Source: Misgurnus anguillicaudatus (lineage: Eukaryota > Chordata > Actinopteri > Cypriniformes > Cobitidae). Taken from it: a stretch of DNA of 64,000 bases. Positions 10,670 through 22,978 of this stretch are shown here, piece after piece. Within the stretch, counting starts at the first letter, position 1. Each line of letters begins with the position of its first letter. The translations under genes were made by a program, and so were the position numbers. Location: NCBI RefSeq assembly GCF_027580225.2, contig NC_073355.2, forward strand, positions 17,427,501 through 17,491,500, written 5' to 3'. The notes under the pieces are model-generated. The model searched no databases, was not told the origin of the DNA, and was given only the letters and a program-made list of their open reading frames with translations.

Positions 10670-12768
10670 TTGGTAACCAAAAAAAGTTTTGTGTTTTTGA
10701 AAGTTACGTATTAATACTACGTATTAACAGTAACAGTGAGACCAAGCTTGTACGCTACCTATAATGCACTGTAAGTCACTGTGAAATACTGCTTCTTCCA
10801 AATGTGCAAATGCAAAATGTAAGATTCATAGTCCTTTCACAGCATCAAACACAGCTCATTCAATCAGAATTCAAGGTCTGAACTGTACGTTTTATAAGAC
10901 GTTTTTTGCTCTCTTCATGCTGTATCACTGCATTTACCAGAATGGGTTAATTGGAGCATGTTATTAACCAGTCAACCCTCCACAACACTGAACCTTTAAT
11001 ATCCCTGTGGGTTCCTTCACACTTTACATGAAACCCGAACAATATAATACAAGACTATGGGGATTAGCTCTCTTTCAACTGATTGCATCCCTTCCCATCC
11101 ATATCCCCACCGGCCGCCTGTTTCACAGCCTCTCTGCTTTTCATGTAGGTAGAGGGGGCAATTTGCCAAATAGATGAAGCTAACTGTTATAAAATCAATA
11201 AAATCACCTCAGGAGGAAAAACAAACCAACACATCCGTGTGTCACTCTGAACCGTGGTTACATTGGAGGAGGACAATAACAAGTAGCAAGTTTGTGCAGT
11301 ACAAAGGCTTTTAGAACTGACTAAAAAGAAAAAAAGAGTAAATCGTTCTTTATACTAATCTGACTTGTACTAGAAAATGTTATTGTTTAAAACCAAGTCA
11401 CTAGGATGAGAGTTTTATGGTGGTTGTGTTCAGTGTATGTGTATACTAGTATGTTGTTTTTAAACATTGACAATGTGCTTCTCAATACATTTCTCAATTA
11501 ATCTTCTCTGTACTTGTGTTCTTGTAGACTTGTGACATATCATTAATCGTCGCTGCCCCCCAAGTACTTCTCCAATTCCAAGTTCACACCATGCCAAATT
11601 CCCATAAAATCCCTGGATGTGCTCTTGCGCCGCCCGCTTTTATTGAGGATGCATCAGGAGGTGACTTGTGTTGTGTGGATTTATGACAAGCTAAGCTTTT
11701 CCCACAATGCATTCCCATTAACCGCAATTGAGCAGAAATCTATTCGTAATATTACTGTTTGTGTCACAAAATGTTATTTTAAGAGCTGTTTAGGTAAGAA
11801 TATAGATGTATAAGCTTCAAATCTGTGGTCAGTTAGTAAAGATAGCAGCTATTTAAAAAAGCTCTGACTTTTTCTGAGATTTAAATTCCAGGTAATCAGC
11901 AGGCGGTCAGCGCTGTGTCCCCTGCCAAGAGCAGCCTCATTTTGGCAAATCTTTCTGAAATTTGCTGCTGGCTCTGATGTGACCCTCTAAGTGCATGCAA
12001 TCTTTTTTGGCAAAAACATGCTTCTAAAAAAATCCACTTTTTTGGACAAGACATAAACAGTTGCAAAATCACTAAAAGATGCAACTAGAAACACTGCAAA
12101 GGGGGTGCTGTGATCCATATCACTGCCAGATTGGGGTTATGTTCAGGTCTAAGTAGATACACGGTCATTTCAAATGCTGTCGTTCATCCCATTCATCTTC
12201 TGTGCACTTTGAGGACTTTGATGTAAAAATGTACGTTACGCCGGAGGCCGGGATCAAGCCGAATGTATTTGATAAATAATCATACCTGCTGATAGCATTT
12301 TGTGAATTTTTGACAGTGGTGGTGTTCAGCGGATTTTGCATCTGAGCTATATTTTCGATATAATTTAAACGCTCTACTAAATCACTTTAACGGGATTTAT
12401 TTAGTATTGAGAAATGGCCCTAATCTTTCTCTTCCAGGATGACAGCGCAAAAACATTAATGATTCATGTTGGACTCCACTGATTTTTGTCCAGTCAGATG
12501 CTCTTTAGAATGAGTTTATTCTTCACCCTAATGACTATCAAGCACCAAATCATTATTTGTGGCTGTAACATAAAAAATGGCTGTTGGCTTTCGGCCTATT
12601 TGAGAAAAAACTGACAAACCCTTTTGAAATGTCCTATTCATACATTATATTTAATAGAAAGTTTGTGGACACACAGACAGGAAAGCAGTGTTTTGTGATT
12701 TCATGGAGTCAACTATGTCAGTTGACTAGCGTTAAAGTGATATTTTCTACTATGGTGCTGCTTTTAAT
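10670..12768. other. Non-coding stretch, nothing recognised
   Basis: About 2.1 kb with no convincing gene, RNA or transposon. Small frames of about 60 codons are at chance level. Confidence 0.5.
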
Positions 12769-13930
12769 TTAAAGGGGACATACCAAAATGGATGTTTAAG
12801 TGCTATAATTGGGTCCCCAGTGCTTTTATCAACCTAGAAAAAGTGAATAATATCAACCCAGTAAATTAGTTTTGGTAAACCATTCTCTACAAGCATGTGA
12901 AAAAATAGGTCATTGAAATTTGGCTCCCCTGATGATGTCAGAAGGGGATTATACCGCCCCTTAATCTGCATTTTCCAACCGCAGCACCGCCATTTAGTGC
13001 AGAGATCATCTTATTTGCATTTTAAAAGACACACTTGCATACACTTTATGGTATTTTGACCTGAAACATATTGTCGCTGCCCGATGAAACTCACGTCATG
13101 TCCAAAACGGTTACTTTTCAGGAAGTGAAAAAACACTGTATTTCAAAAGCAGTTGAATGTAGTGTTGTCATTCTTGGTATGGCATCTTTACATGTAACCA
13201 TATTCTTGCCAGTGTAATGATATAATCCACATTTGACCAAAATTTAGTTTAAATGGACTTACGTACATTTTTTACAGTAACGGTGGTCGATACGCTTTCT
13301 TCCGATCATTAATTAGAATGGCCAAGTCGCATTTCATATTGACAGATGAATACGCTCAGTTTATTAAATAGTCTACGTCTATTAAATACGCTTAGTTTAT
13401 TTAATATTAATTATACATTTATTAAATGTCTCTTGCAAACTATGAAGGGACAATGAATCAATACTGTGCACTGACATGGTAATGCTAGACAGATACTTTG
13501 TTTGCACAGTCCTGCCGTAATTTTGTCACTCCTAGACGTACATCTGGCGTCAGGGGGCAAACGTTTACCTCGATGGAGGAAAGTCAATCACCAGGCTATG
13601 TTTATTCGGCTATCCAGTGCTGAGCTTCAATGAAACTTCACAAGATCAGTGAGATGCTTCCACAGGGCGGGAGATACGCGGCATGATTGACAGCTTTGAC
13701 ACCAAATGGATATACGTAAAAATCAGATGACATGATTTCACAACTTTTCATTGGCCATTTAGATATGTGAAGCATACTGTATACGGAAATGAACCTGGCC
13801 ATTCAATCTGTCGAAAAATCTTAAAATCTGCAAAATGGACATACGTGGTTTTCATCGGACAGCGACGATATGTACTCTGAGGACACCAAATATTTATTTG
13901 ACATCTTATAAAGTCTTGTGAAATGTCACA
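12769..13930 (+). mobile_element. TTAA-type MITE, family 3, copy A (split)
   Basis: Starts TTTAAAGGGGACAT and ends CTTGTGAAATGTCAC. Matches 52758-53167 over its length (shared words TTTAAGTGCTATAAT, TTTTGGTAAACCATTCTC and GCCATTTAGTGCAGAGATCA), except that copy A is interrupted at 13072-13867 by another element. Comparison with copy B shows the empty site around ACATATGTGCTC. Confidence 0.85.
13072..13867. mobile_element. 796-bp nested DNA transposon with ATAT duplication
   Basis: Terminal inverted repeats of about 40 bases begin TGTCGCTGCCCGATGAAA and end with the complement TTTCATCGGACAGCGACG. ATAT is present on both sides (13068-13071 and 13868-13871), consistent with a 4-base duplication of the palindromic ACATATGT site preserved in the empty copy at 52758. 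No transposase is visible, so it is non-autonomous. Superfamily not assigned. Confidence 0.85.
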
Positions 13931-13934
13931 ATTT

Positions 13935-15180
13935 CCAAATACTTACAAGGCACAGCTTTTCTGAGAGTTTTTTGCATGCTGTGCTTTACTGTGCTCATAT
14001 TCAACACAGTAAAACCCTCTCTGAGAAGTTCTTACTCTTGATTTCTATCATTCAAAGCTTCACCGCATTAAGCAGTAAATGAAGACAATCACTGTTACAC
14101 TTTAAATTGCCTGTTGTGAGCAATGCTACCATTATCATCTGCAATCCACAGGTTTATTTCTGCTGTGTATTGCTGATTGTTTCATTCCTGGATGTTCTCA
14201 GAAATGATGTAAACTACAGTAAATGTGCACACAATCTCTTTTTATTTCCATTAGAGCTTTTTTTACAATGACAGTATCATAGCAATATCTGTTAGTTTGC
14301 CTACTTGGGTCGATTACGAAAACCGTTTGTTGCGCACATCCACTGTTCGTAATGATCATCGTTGCTTGCCTTTCATACATACGCACAAATCAGAATGACG
14401 TCTGTAAGGACAAGGTGGGCTGATGTGGCTATAAAAGAATGATGAGCGCTGATCTACTTTCATGTTTCCATGGTGCAAACACAGTTGTACTCAGTGTGTC
14501 ATCTTTGCTCAGGTGCCCTGTAGGCTTTTCAGTCCACTGCTTCCATATGCTGCATTCTTCACACATGAGAGCCACGGGGCCTGAGAAAGGACAAGAGCTG
14601 CTCTCAGTGGACCTGTCCCCACACTCACTTTGACTCTTCGGGGTTTCTGACGGGTACATGTGTGAGATGCCATCAACTCCATCCCATGCCAGCAGAACAT
14701 CTAGTGTCTCTAAAATGGCACACGCTCTGCAAACGAAAGCACAATGTTATAGCTGAACAGCTGAAGCAATCGTATTTGATGACTGCATGAGTCACTATAG
14801 ATAATAACTCGGCACTTCTTCGCTCCGGTTTAGTGTTTGACTTTACATAGGATTAGTCAGATTAATTTCAGATGTAAATCTTGTTATAAAAGTCAAATCA
14901 GAGGCAAATATAGCAGTTGAAGTGGAATTAAAACAGACACAGTACCGCGGGGTGAATTTACAATACAGAAGCAGCACTGTTCTCTATGTGCATTAGTTTA
15001 TTAGTATAAATTAAGTGATTGTGATTTTTAGTGCCAACACAGCTAATTGAATGTAATTCAGGCTAATTGAAGATTGTTTCTTATTTACAAAACTCTTTGT
15101 TGTTTGTCAATATTTGCCTGTTATTATCATGCTATTATATTTATTTCAGTTTATTATTCTGTAAATTAAATTAAACTTAA
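13935..15180. other. Non-coding stretch, nothing recognised
   Basis: No reading frame above chance. Short overlapping frames at 14429-14700 on both strands have no recognisable domains. Confidence 0.5.
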
Positions 15181-16139
15181 AGGGGAGGTTTCCCAGACAG
15201 GGCTTAACTTAGTCCAGAGCTGGCGCCAGACCAGCAACAATAACTTGCAAAAACAAGGCATTAAAACAACAAATACAGTGTAAGCACACACTCAAACAAC
15301 TGGTACAGACTGCCAGCTAATTTCCTGTATAAAGTGCAGAAGATCACAAACTAATCAGTATTATAATCACGTTGCAATGGTGTTAACGTTCTATAGCCAC
15401 ACTTCACATATAGGCTTATGTAAATTAAAACAACGCTAACTTACCTTTAAAAAAAGCTGAAGGCGGCGTGTGCGAACATTAAACTTCCTTAAAACAGTGT
15501 CCTGTAGATTTGAAAATTCCACCTTGACCTCTAATCTCCAAGTTTGAGCCAATCGGTGTTTGCATGAAGTCAGATGGAGCAGGCGGTGCTGGTTCGTTCT
15601 AAATGTTCTAATATCCATATTTTACACAATACATAAAATGCCACGAAAAACACGTTGCTAGTGTCAAGTCACATTAATATGCTAAAGACGCAAAGACGCA
15701 TGAGACGCCGCAATACAACCAATCAGAGAAACTGGTCTATTTTATTTAAAAAAACATAAATCAACTATATTTTCCTCATTTGATTACATTAAAAGTCATG
15801 AAACATTCAATGTTTAATTTATTTTAATTATTCTTGATATTAAATTAATAAATAACTGTGTAGGGGGCACAACAACCTGTTTGGGGGGGCACGGCCCGCG
15901 AATGCCCCCCCTTGACGCCGGCCCTGTCCTAGTCCCAGAATAAAATGCGTGTTTGAGCTGCTTTAATTTCAAAACACCTAGCACTGACATTTTGTAACAT
16001 ATATCGGTACCATTGTGTTGTCTTAAAATGCACACCAGTATAGTTTTTGTATGTTTTGTTTTTTAAAACTACTTAAATGTCCTAAAATAAATAAAGCCTA
16101 ATCCAGGATTAATCTAAACCCTGTCTGGGAAACTGCCCC
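15181..16139. mobile_element. CCCAGACAGGG-terminus MITE, split by hAT-like insertion
   Basis: Left end AGGTTTCCCAGACAGGGCTT and right end CCCTGTCTGGGAAACTGCCC are inverted repeats. The interior (for example CACTGACATTTTGTAAC and TTAAAATGCACACCAGTA) matches a MITE I recall as very common in cyprinids. The left few dozen bases are separated from the rest by the 15215-15926 element. Confidence 0.8.
15215..15926. mobile_element. 712-bp non-autonomous hAT-like element (nested)
   Basis: Ends CAGAGCTGGCGCCA and the complement of CAGGGCCGGCGTCA. Flanked by ACTTAGTC (15207-15214) and TCCTAGTC (15927-15934), matching at six of eight positions, which fits a decayed 8-base hAT duplication. It contains a G/C homopolymer patch near 15860-15910. 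No transposase frame. Confidence 0.75.
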
Positions 16140-16140
16140 A

Positions 16141-16662
16141 AATTTCATTGCTAAAAAACAACATTATTTTGTGTATTGGGTACATTCAATGTGTTTGCGT
16201 GGTTTATGGTTAAAAAACACAATATTTTCCACATATCGTACATTTTTGTAGCTCCAGATTTCACTCTCTTCCTGAAAAGCACGGATTTGAAAAGTTGGCT
16301 CTAGCCAGCTAATCTGTACGTTGTGATTGGCCTGAATACCTCTGACGTCAGCCAGAAATGTGATGCTCATTACCATGTTTGAAGAATTCACGCACAATGC
16401 AATGCTGACAGGAGTCAACTTACAGGCTTTGATTATTATGATAATGTCGGCCTTTTCTACATCACCAATCCCAGGAAGTAAACTGTTGCCGACAATCCGT
16501 GTGTTTGTTTTAGTCCAAAAAAAGAGATTTACGTTGGAGACGATAACTCGCGTCATTGTTTATTTTGGGGTTTGTACCTTTTGCATATCATTAACGTGCA
16601 ATTACACACTTACACACCAAAAGAAATGTAAAAACGTGAATCGGACAATAGGTGGTCTTTAA
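16141..16662 (+). mobile_element. TTAA-flanked MITE, family 1, copy 2 (left end missing)
   Basis: Matches 5641-6157 in the same orientation from the word TTTCATTGCTAAA onward. It ends in GGTGGTCTTTAAA, so the right TTAA is at 16659-16662. The first few bases of the left end are missing and it abuts the end of the 15181-16139 MITE directly. Confidence 0.85.
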
Positions 16663-16914
16663 AATTTACACCAAAAAAGAAAATTTAAAAAGAAGATATT
16701 TGACAAATGCTGTTAACCGCACAGTTGACGGTATCCATTGACTTTCATAGTAGGAAAAACAAATATTATCTAATAAATAGGTACCATCAACTGTGTTTTT
16801 ACCATCATCTATAAAAAATATCTTCTTTTACTTTTACATGAGGGTGAGTAAATGACAGAACTTTTATTTTTGGGTAAACAGTCACTTTAAATTAAAGATG
16901 TATGTGTATATCCG

Positions 16915-17062
16915 TGTTAGCACAGAAATAAAGGTACAAATGCTGTCACTGGGGTGGTACCCTTACCTAAAGGGTGCATATTGGTACATCAAAAGTACAT
17001 ATTATTTGTAACTAAAATAAACTTTTTAAAGGGTACCATCTCAGTTATATTTCTGACAGTGC
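16915..17062. mobile_element. GTACC-repeat MITE, short copy
   Basis: Contains AAAGGTACAAATGCTGTCAC, GGGGTGGTACCCTTACC and GGGTACCATCTCAGTTATAT, ending TTTCTGACAGTG: the inverted-repeat ends and internal GTACC words of this family. Confidence 0.75.
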
Positions 17063-17064
17063 AG

Positions 17065-19052
17065 TAGCTTATCAAATTATGGAGACAAGACTAGAACTGA
17101 CCACACATGCACAAGCACAGTTTTTGCATTAGGACAAAAATTCAATGATTTGGGAACCTGAAAGATTCGGACAGACTGCACTGATGTCGAACAGTGCAAA
17201 ATGTGCCAGATTTGATCATCCTGCATCAATTTCCTCACAGCATTCGGTCAGCTGAAAACTTTTTTCTACAGTAATGGACTTTGCTCTTCTTTCTACTTGC
17301 TTGACTATAAATGGACTTTCACTGCTTTGTATTAAGGTATGTCGTGAGTAAGGATAAAGGTAAAGTGCATTCTCTGAACTCCTGCTCTCACCAGTCTATC
17401 CTAATAAATACTCCACCATCTCTAGACGACTTCTCTTTCTACTCTACTAAATCAATCCCTTTGCGTGCTCTCGGCTCTGGTGGCACCATTATTGCTGTAA
17501 ACAGTCAAAGAGGAAAGTTTCAAATGCAGTATGTGGCCAGCTACAGAGAAACATGCTGCCATTTATTCATAACTACAGTACACGCAAGTTTATGCAGCAC
17601 ACCGTTTTATGTTAATCGCTTGCATTGTCTGCTAACGCAAATATTTGTCGAAGGCAAGAGTAAAAGAGCGTCTCCCCGGCAGCATGCAGGAGGTGATCCG
17701 TGTCACGACGCATCGCCACATTACGGTACAAATGAATCGCAGAGAAATCAAAGATACAATCATGCCGACGGGTGAGAAGACAGCATTCTCAGCATGACAT
17801 TATACAGACATGCCCAGCAGTGAAGTTTGTCCCTATCAATTAAAATGTACGCATCTCAGAGCGAGAATGCAGATCTGATGTGCTTCTCTAAAGGTCGGAC
17901 TAGTTTCCCAAGTGACACTGGGTCCATCTGATACACATTTAATTAGCGCACGTCTGCGGTTTTCCTATTTTAGTCGTAGCCTATGGGCATCTGTATCCTT
18001 TAGCTCGAACAATATGTAAGTAATCATTCATTAAACTTTTATGAGCATAAGAAATAAATGCAACAAAGTTCTAAACAGCAACAACCAGGATATTGACATG
18101 CTGTCGGTTTAATTAGCTGATTAACATTTGGGATAAGCTTGTAGCTGGGATATGTTTTTTTTTAAATCCATTTAGTGCCGGCATCGGCAAACATTGCCGA
18201 CAATGAGAGCTCTTGTCATGAAACCCGTGGCGTTAATCTGTCGATCCTATAGATCTTAAATCATCATGTAGCTCATCAATCAAGCACGGAGTGGCTTTCA
18301 TCCAAGAAGCCTCATCAGTTGTTCTCCCTAAAGGTCACAAAATTTGACAAATAGACCCTTCACCACCTAGACCATCACGTCTGATCAGGCAAGGAAAAGT
18401 TTAACAGGATCTTGGGCTTGAGGAGCTTTAATTGACTGTTGCTTCTACTGCTGAGTCACCGCGATGAGAAGCGCCGCTCCGTACGGCCGCATTCCTCCAC
18501 AAGCTATTCATTTAAGATGACGTGTTTTGTCATTTAGTCCCACGAGTTATCCATTCAAGGCCTGCTTTTATAGTAAGTGTCTGCGCACTTGCGTCAAATG
18601 AAGGCTTTAGGTCTATAGAATATAAAGCGAAGGGAGATGACCGGTCCTTTGACTCGAAAAAACATTCACAAAATACCGCCTGTTTATCTGGCATTAGATC
18701 AAACTATATTTACACTTTTCCTTATAGCTTGGCCTGTTGTGTCCTCAAGAGAGTCTGGGCTTTTGAATCTGGTCCAAGGGAGAATCGATAAGAACGACTA
18801 GGACCATTAAGTTATCATTATGTAGACTAGATTGTTTACAATACATGCAAAGTTCAGCAGTTTGCTCGTGTGTAATTGTGTTGGATTTTATTCTTCATTG
18901 CTACAGAATAATGGACGAGTTCACAAAACATTTTGGCATCAATTACTAAAATGTTTTTGCAACAATGTACAAATTAAAGAGTTCTAGTTTGAAGATGCAC
19001 TGCAGTAAGTTTGACTTTTTATTCATTTCATCCTTTGTAATACCCCAATTGG
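17065..19052. other. Non-coding stretch with a 154-codon unassigned frame
   Basis: 17311-17775 on the plus strand is open for 154 codons, the longest frame in the window. It shows no signal peptide, membrane segment or known motif and no second copy here; I consider it chance or unrecognised. The rest shows nothing definite. Confidence 0.35.
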
Positions 19053-19116
19053 TTTACATTTATGCATTTGGCAAATACTTTTATCCAACTTACAGTGCAT
19101 TACAAAGTATACACTT

Positions 19117-19182
<66 letters not shown>

Positions 19183-19205
19183 GTGCCGCCAATGCAGTGC
19201 TTTGC
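19053..19205. repeat. tRNA-related SINE (reverse orientation), interrupted by TG tract
   Basis: Has TTTACATTTATGCATTTGGC, then TTTTATCCAACTTACAGTGC, which is the 3' core of a SINE known from many teleosts. Beyond the TG tract, GCCAATGCAGTGCTTTGCCA resembles the tRNA-derived head read backwards. The middle of the head is replaced by the TG expansion. Assignment rests on recollection of the family, not on a search. Confidence 0.6.
19121..19180. repeat. (TG)30 microsatellite
   Basis: An uninterrupted TG run of about 60 bases. It lies where the SINE normally carries a short TGTGTGTT word, so the array probably grew from the SINE itself. Confidence 0.98.
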
Positions 19206-19800
19206 CACAGAAAAGTCAAATAAAGCCCAAAAATGAAAGCCCATTTCACTGATTATTTCAATGAATTATTTTAACACTGTATATGCTCCTGTATGTATAT
19301 TTGAGCATACATGTAAACATGCACATGATGTGTAGCTTAAGTCAAGTTTACATTTTTTATGAAAAATTGTCATATCCTTAACTAGTCTAATGTATACAAT
19401 ATCATTTATGATGGTGAAACATGATATCACAAGATAAATGTGGCTGTTAAGTAAAGTTTCCAAGATATAAGCACGTATTGCTAGATGTTATGATTGACAA
19501 GCTGATCTCACCAAGTGACTCATTGTTTCACTGAGGTCACATTCTGCAGGGAAGAAAATATGACAAGCTCCAGCTTTGAAGATTATAAACACTTGTGACG
19601 TAATCACATAATTATTGTTGCTATTGTGCTGAAAACAATGGTACGTGGACTGACACAGACTAACAGTCTATCTGCCATCTTCTGCCTCGAACTATCAAAA
19701 CAAGTCCAACTACAGCATAACACTGTTCTGCAATAAAATATTACCTGGGTCATTTTTAAATTCTTTCAATCTCATGTTGGAAGTTTTGTTCAGGTCAGAT
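19206..19800. other. Non-coding stretch, nothing recognised
   Basis: AT-rich, no gene-like frame, no clear repeat. Confidence 0.5.
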
Positions 19801-20549
19801 TTAAAGGGATGATAGACAGGAATTATCTAAAAAACTTTTTTTTACAAATTTGTTTAAACTCTCTTTATATACCAATACATAAGTAAAATCTACTCTGAAA
19901 AGGAGAGTACAAAACTCGAGTGTCTGTAGACCTTTCACTGTTTTAAACACAGCTTATTTCCATTCGGGACAAACCAAATGATTGGCTTGCGCGACTGTCA
20001 CTCTCTCTCGCGACCATGGCACCACCCCTGTTGCTACGGGATCTGCCCACACATGCGCACAACGATTGATTTGAAAATGCACGAGGCACTCTAGGAAAAG
20101 CAAAAGTACGGCAAAGAAAGAGCATTCAGAACTCACAGTACCTGTATATGCAGTCAGCGAACGCAAACAAGGCAAAAAAAAGGAATAAACGAAGAAATCA
20201 AACGAGAGTAAATATCGCATGGCTTTTCCCCGAGTCAACAATGCGGTAGCGGTATTGTCTCTGGAGTATAGTCCTCATCTTTTGCAGCGATTTTTGTGTG
20301 AGCATATCAGTGAATACCCCTGACCACTCGGTGAGTTTCACGTCTTTGTAAACGAAAGTTTAATGCATTTTAGGAAGGATTGTTCCAGTGCACCTATACA
20401 GCCATTTTAGGGGTGGGAGGTGATACAACAGAAACTGAAAATTCTCGGGCCAGCATCATATGTTCAAATTTCAGTCAAAACCGTTCTATTTCATCATAAA
20501 CAATCTGAAAACAGGGCTTTAAGTGTTAAATACCGAACTTGTCCTTTAA
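19801..20549. mobile_element. ~750-bp TTAA-flanked DNA element
   Basis: TTTAAAGG at the left and CCTTTAAA at the right, with TTAA at 19801-19804 and 20546-20549. The right end reads back as AGGACAAGTTCGGTATTTAA, which I recall as an abundant cyprinid repeat. GC-richer with several CG-containing words in the middle (about 19975-20240). Overlapping frames there are not conserved proteins. Confidence 0.7.
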
Positions 20550-21297
20550 ACATCTTGAACACTGTTGTGAAGAATACATTAACAGATCTTAAATCTTGTG
20601 ACATTATGTAGGGTCAATGGCTGATGTTGAACTTTGATTTCCAATGAACATATAGTAACAGACGAGGTGCCATCACCCAATTAAGTTTGCCTGGGTGTTA
20701 TTTTCCCAGCAGTCACTAGGCAGTTTTTTTTTTAAATAAAACTAAACTTATTACATATTCCTTAAGGAAGCAATTCCATTTCATATGTTGAATATGAAAC
20801 AGTTTCTCACAGGGACCAAAAAGGGGCCGCATACAGAGAATAACCCACCTCATTGCTCTCATACCACTTTAAATGAATTTGCTGCACTTTTTTTACTCAT
20901 TTCGCACCGCAGGACACCTCATTATCATCATAAACTTTATTACATAGCCCATACTTGCATGTAATAGTAGTATTTAGGGCTGATCTGGGAAATCTTTGTA
21001 TTCATTCCCCTTGTCTGCTTAATGTGGAAAATATTGTGCATTATTTCTTTTTGGTCTAGCGGGAGTGAAGGACAATTAACAATTATTACTTTGATTTAAA
21101 TATTGCATTAATATACTACATACAATAAACACTAACTCTTAGTTTAACCAGTACTTCAGAAAAATGTACAAGTGCAGCTCTTTTCCCTTGTTTTTGTTGC
21201 TGACCTCTTTAGTTTTCACAAAGACTTCACCGCAATCCAATCACTCAGCTCCTTTGAAGCCTTGTTGTAAATATTGCTTTTCAATCCAAGCAATATT
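20550..21297. other. Non-coding stretch, nothing recognised
   Basis: No gene-like frame or definite repeat. Confidence 0.5.
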
Positions 21298-22296
21298 TGA
21301 AGAGTTTGGTTCCAAAACGCAATAAACGCCATTTTTGAAAAAAATGAGTTACTGCCAAAATCAGCATTATATCAGGTCAGTAGTTAAAAGTAAATTCTTA
21401 ATTTTACGCAAAATCCAATATCCGCCGTGTTATTCTGTCATCTTTAATCCCTTTTTTCCCAAAATGCGATAAACACCACTCACCCTTTTTTACAGAACGC
21501 AATAAATCCCACAGCGCACCATTCACGCAATGTAAACAAACATGGCGGCGCGCTGAGTACACGGAGTCCTAGTTTTCCTCATCTACTTTGTACTTTGTGA
21601 TCAACAAACAAAACAAAATAATACTTTAATTGCATTGATAAACATGTGATGGTTTTATGTGACGGGAAAGAAACGCCATCAACATCTAATAATTTCCCTG
21701 AGAGGCACTCGGGAGACGGGTGCTTGTTCTCCCGACAGCATCAAGCTTCTCATGCTAACAAATTGACCCCAGAGGATCTTATGAAAAACTTTACATAATT
21801 TTACTCAAAGTCAACGAAAATCGAGCAGGACCAAAAACATTTTACAGCTGATCGCTGAGAAAGACGTTAAGCGAAGACGTCAAGTATAACCGCAATGACA
21901 GGGTTCTTAATATGACAAAGTAAGTGTTTTGATTAATAACATTAATGTTTATATTTTTAATTAGTGTGTACAACTAGTCAACTAAATGAATATAACATGG
22001 CAAAGATGAATGCACATTTATATAGGCGATTGATTCAATAGATTTATAGCATTTTGAATAAAAACTTGTCATGGATTTATTGCATTTTGTGGAAAAAATA
22101 ATCCGTTTTTATAATAAATCTTTGAAAATCAACTTATGGATTTGAATTTTTTATGTTTTTATAACCTAAAGTTGCTGTGTGAAAGTTTGTAACAGAAAAT
22201 AGTTGTTTTCATCTTGTCACTTTCTTGATATAGAAAACACGTTTTTACCAAAATTTGTCAAAATGGATTTATTGCGTTTTGGAACCAAACTCTTCA
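21298..22296 (+). mobile_element. ~1-kb TGAAGAGTTT-terminus element, complete copy
   Basis: Terminal inverted repeats of about 29 bases: TGAAGAGTTTGGTTCCAAAA at the left and its complement ending at 22296. Shorter versions of the inner TIR word (AAACGCAATAAA, AAATGCGATAAAC, GAACGCAATAAATCC, GGATTTATTGCATTTTG) recur at intervals inside both ends. A GC-rich patch at 21540-21560 contains ATGGCGGCGCGC. Interior words recur in inverted orientation at 59422-60240. No transposase frame. Confidence 0.85.
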
Positions 22297-22589
22297 TTTT
22301 AAGTAAAGCAAACATTCAAGATCTAGTGAAATGATTTTGTGAGGTGAAAGGCAGAATAGGAAATGTGCCTTTCATGCCTCTGTATATACATTTATGTTGA
22401 CGTCTATGGGGACAAACATTACCAATTGTGCTATTTAATGTCATGGATTTTGCTTACATCTAAGGTTTAAAACACATAACACATAACAACACTGCATTTT
22501 GAATCTGCATACTGTGTTTAGTGCTCTAAAATAAGTGTGACACACCAGAAATATACCTCTGTGTTTTATTTAATTGATTACATTTTGCT
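22297..22589. other. Non-coding stretch, nothing recognised
   Basis: AT-rich spacer between two elements. Confidence 0.5.
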
Positions 22590-22978
22590 TTAAAGGGGTC
22601 ATTTTCCTTTGTCTTCGGAGTGTTACAAGTGGTTTGTGGATAGGAGATCGGTAAGGTTGCAAAGATTAAAGTCTTAAACCCAAAGAGATATTCTTTATAA
22701 AAGTGACGCCTTCACAAAACGTCTCATTCAAACATGCCCCTACGTCACTGTGTGAGAAGATTTGCATAACAAATACGTAATATACGTAAAGTAACTTTTA
22801 TTCTTCCTGTATTGGTGTCGTTGCCGCAATGTCGTTGAGACGCTGTGCTTTGGGAGCTGATTTTCCAAATATGGTAAGGGGCGTAACATGAGCTATTCGC
22901 CCAATCACCACTCACTGAATGACTACCCAATCAGGGCACACTGCGCTTTTCAGAGTGATGAGCTTTGTAAAAGTCGCT
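22590..22978. mobile_element. TTTAAAGGGGTCA-type DNA repeat, one end
   Basis: Begins TTTAAAGGGGTCATTTTCC and carries the words CAAAGAGATATTCTTTATAA and CACTGTGTGAGAAGATTTGC, which I recall from an abundant cyprinid repeat. The left TTAA is at 22590-22593. Its right end is not clear and runs straight into the next element. Confidence 0.6.

Noticed and set aside
17311..17775. 154-codon plus-strand open frame, the longest in the window
   Set aside because: No domain, signal or membrane segment, no splice context and no second copy; length is compatible with chance in 64 kb on six frames.
18965..19252. 95-codon frame with a long Cys-Val run
   Set aside because: Direct translation of the TG microsatellite.
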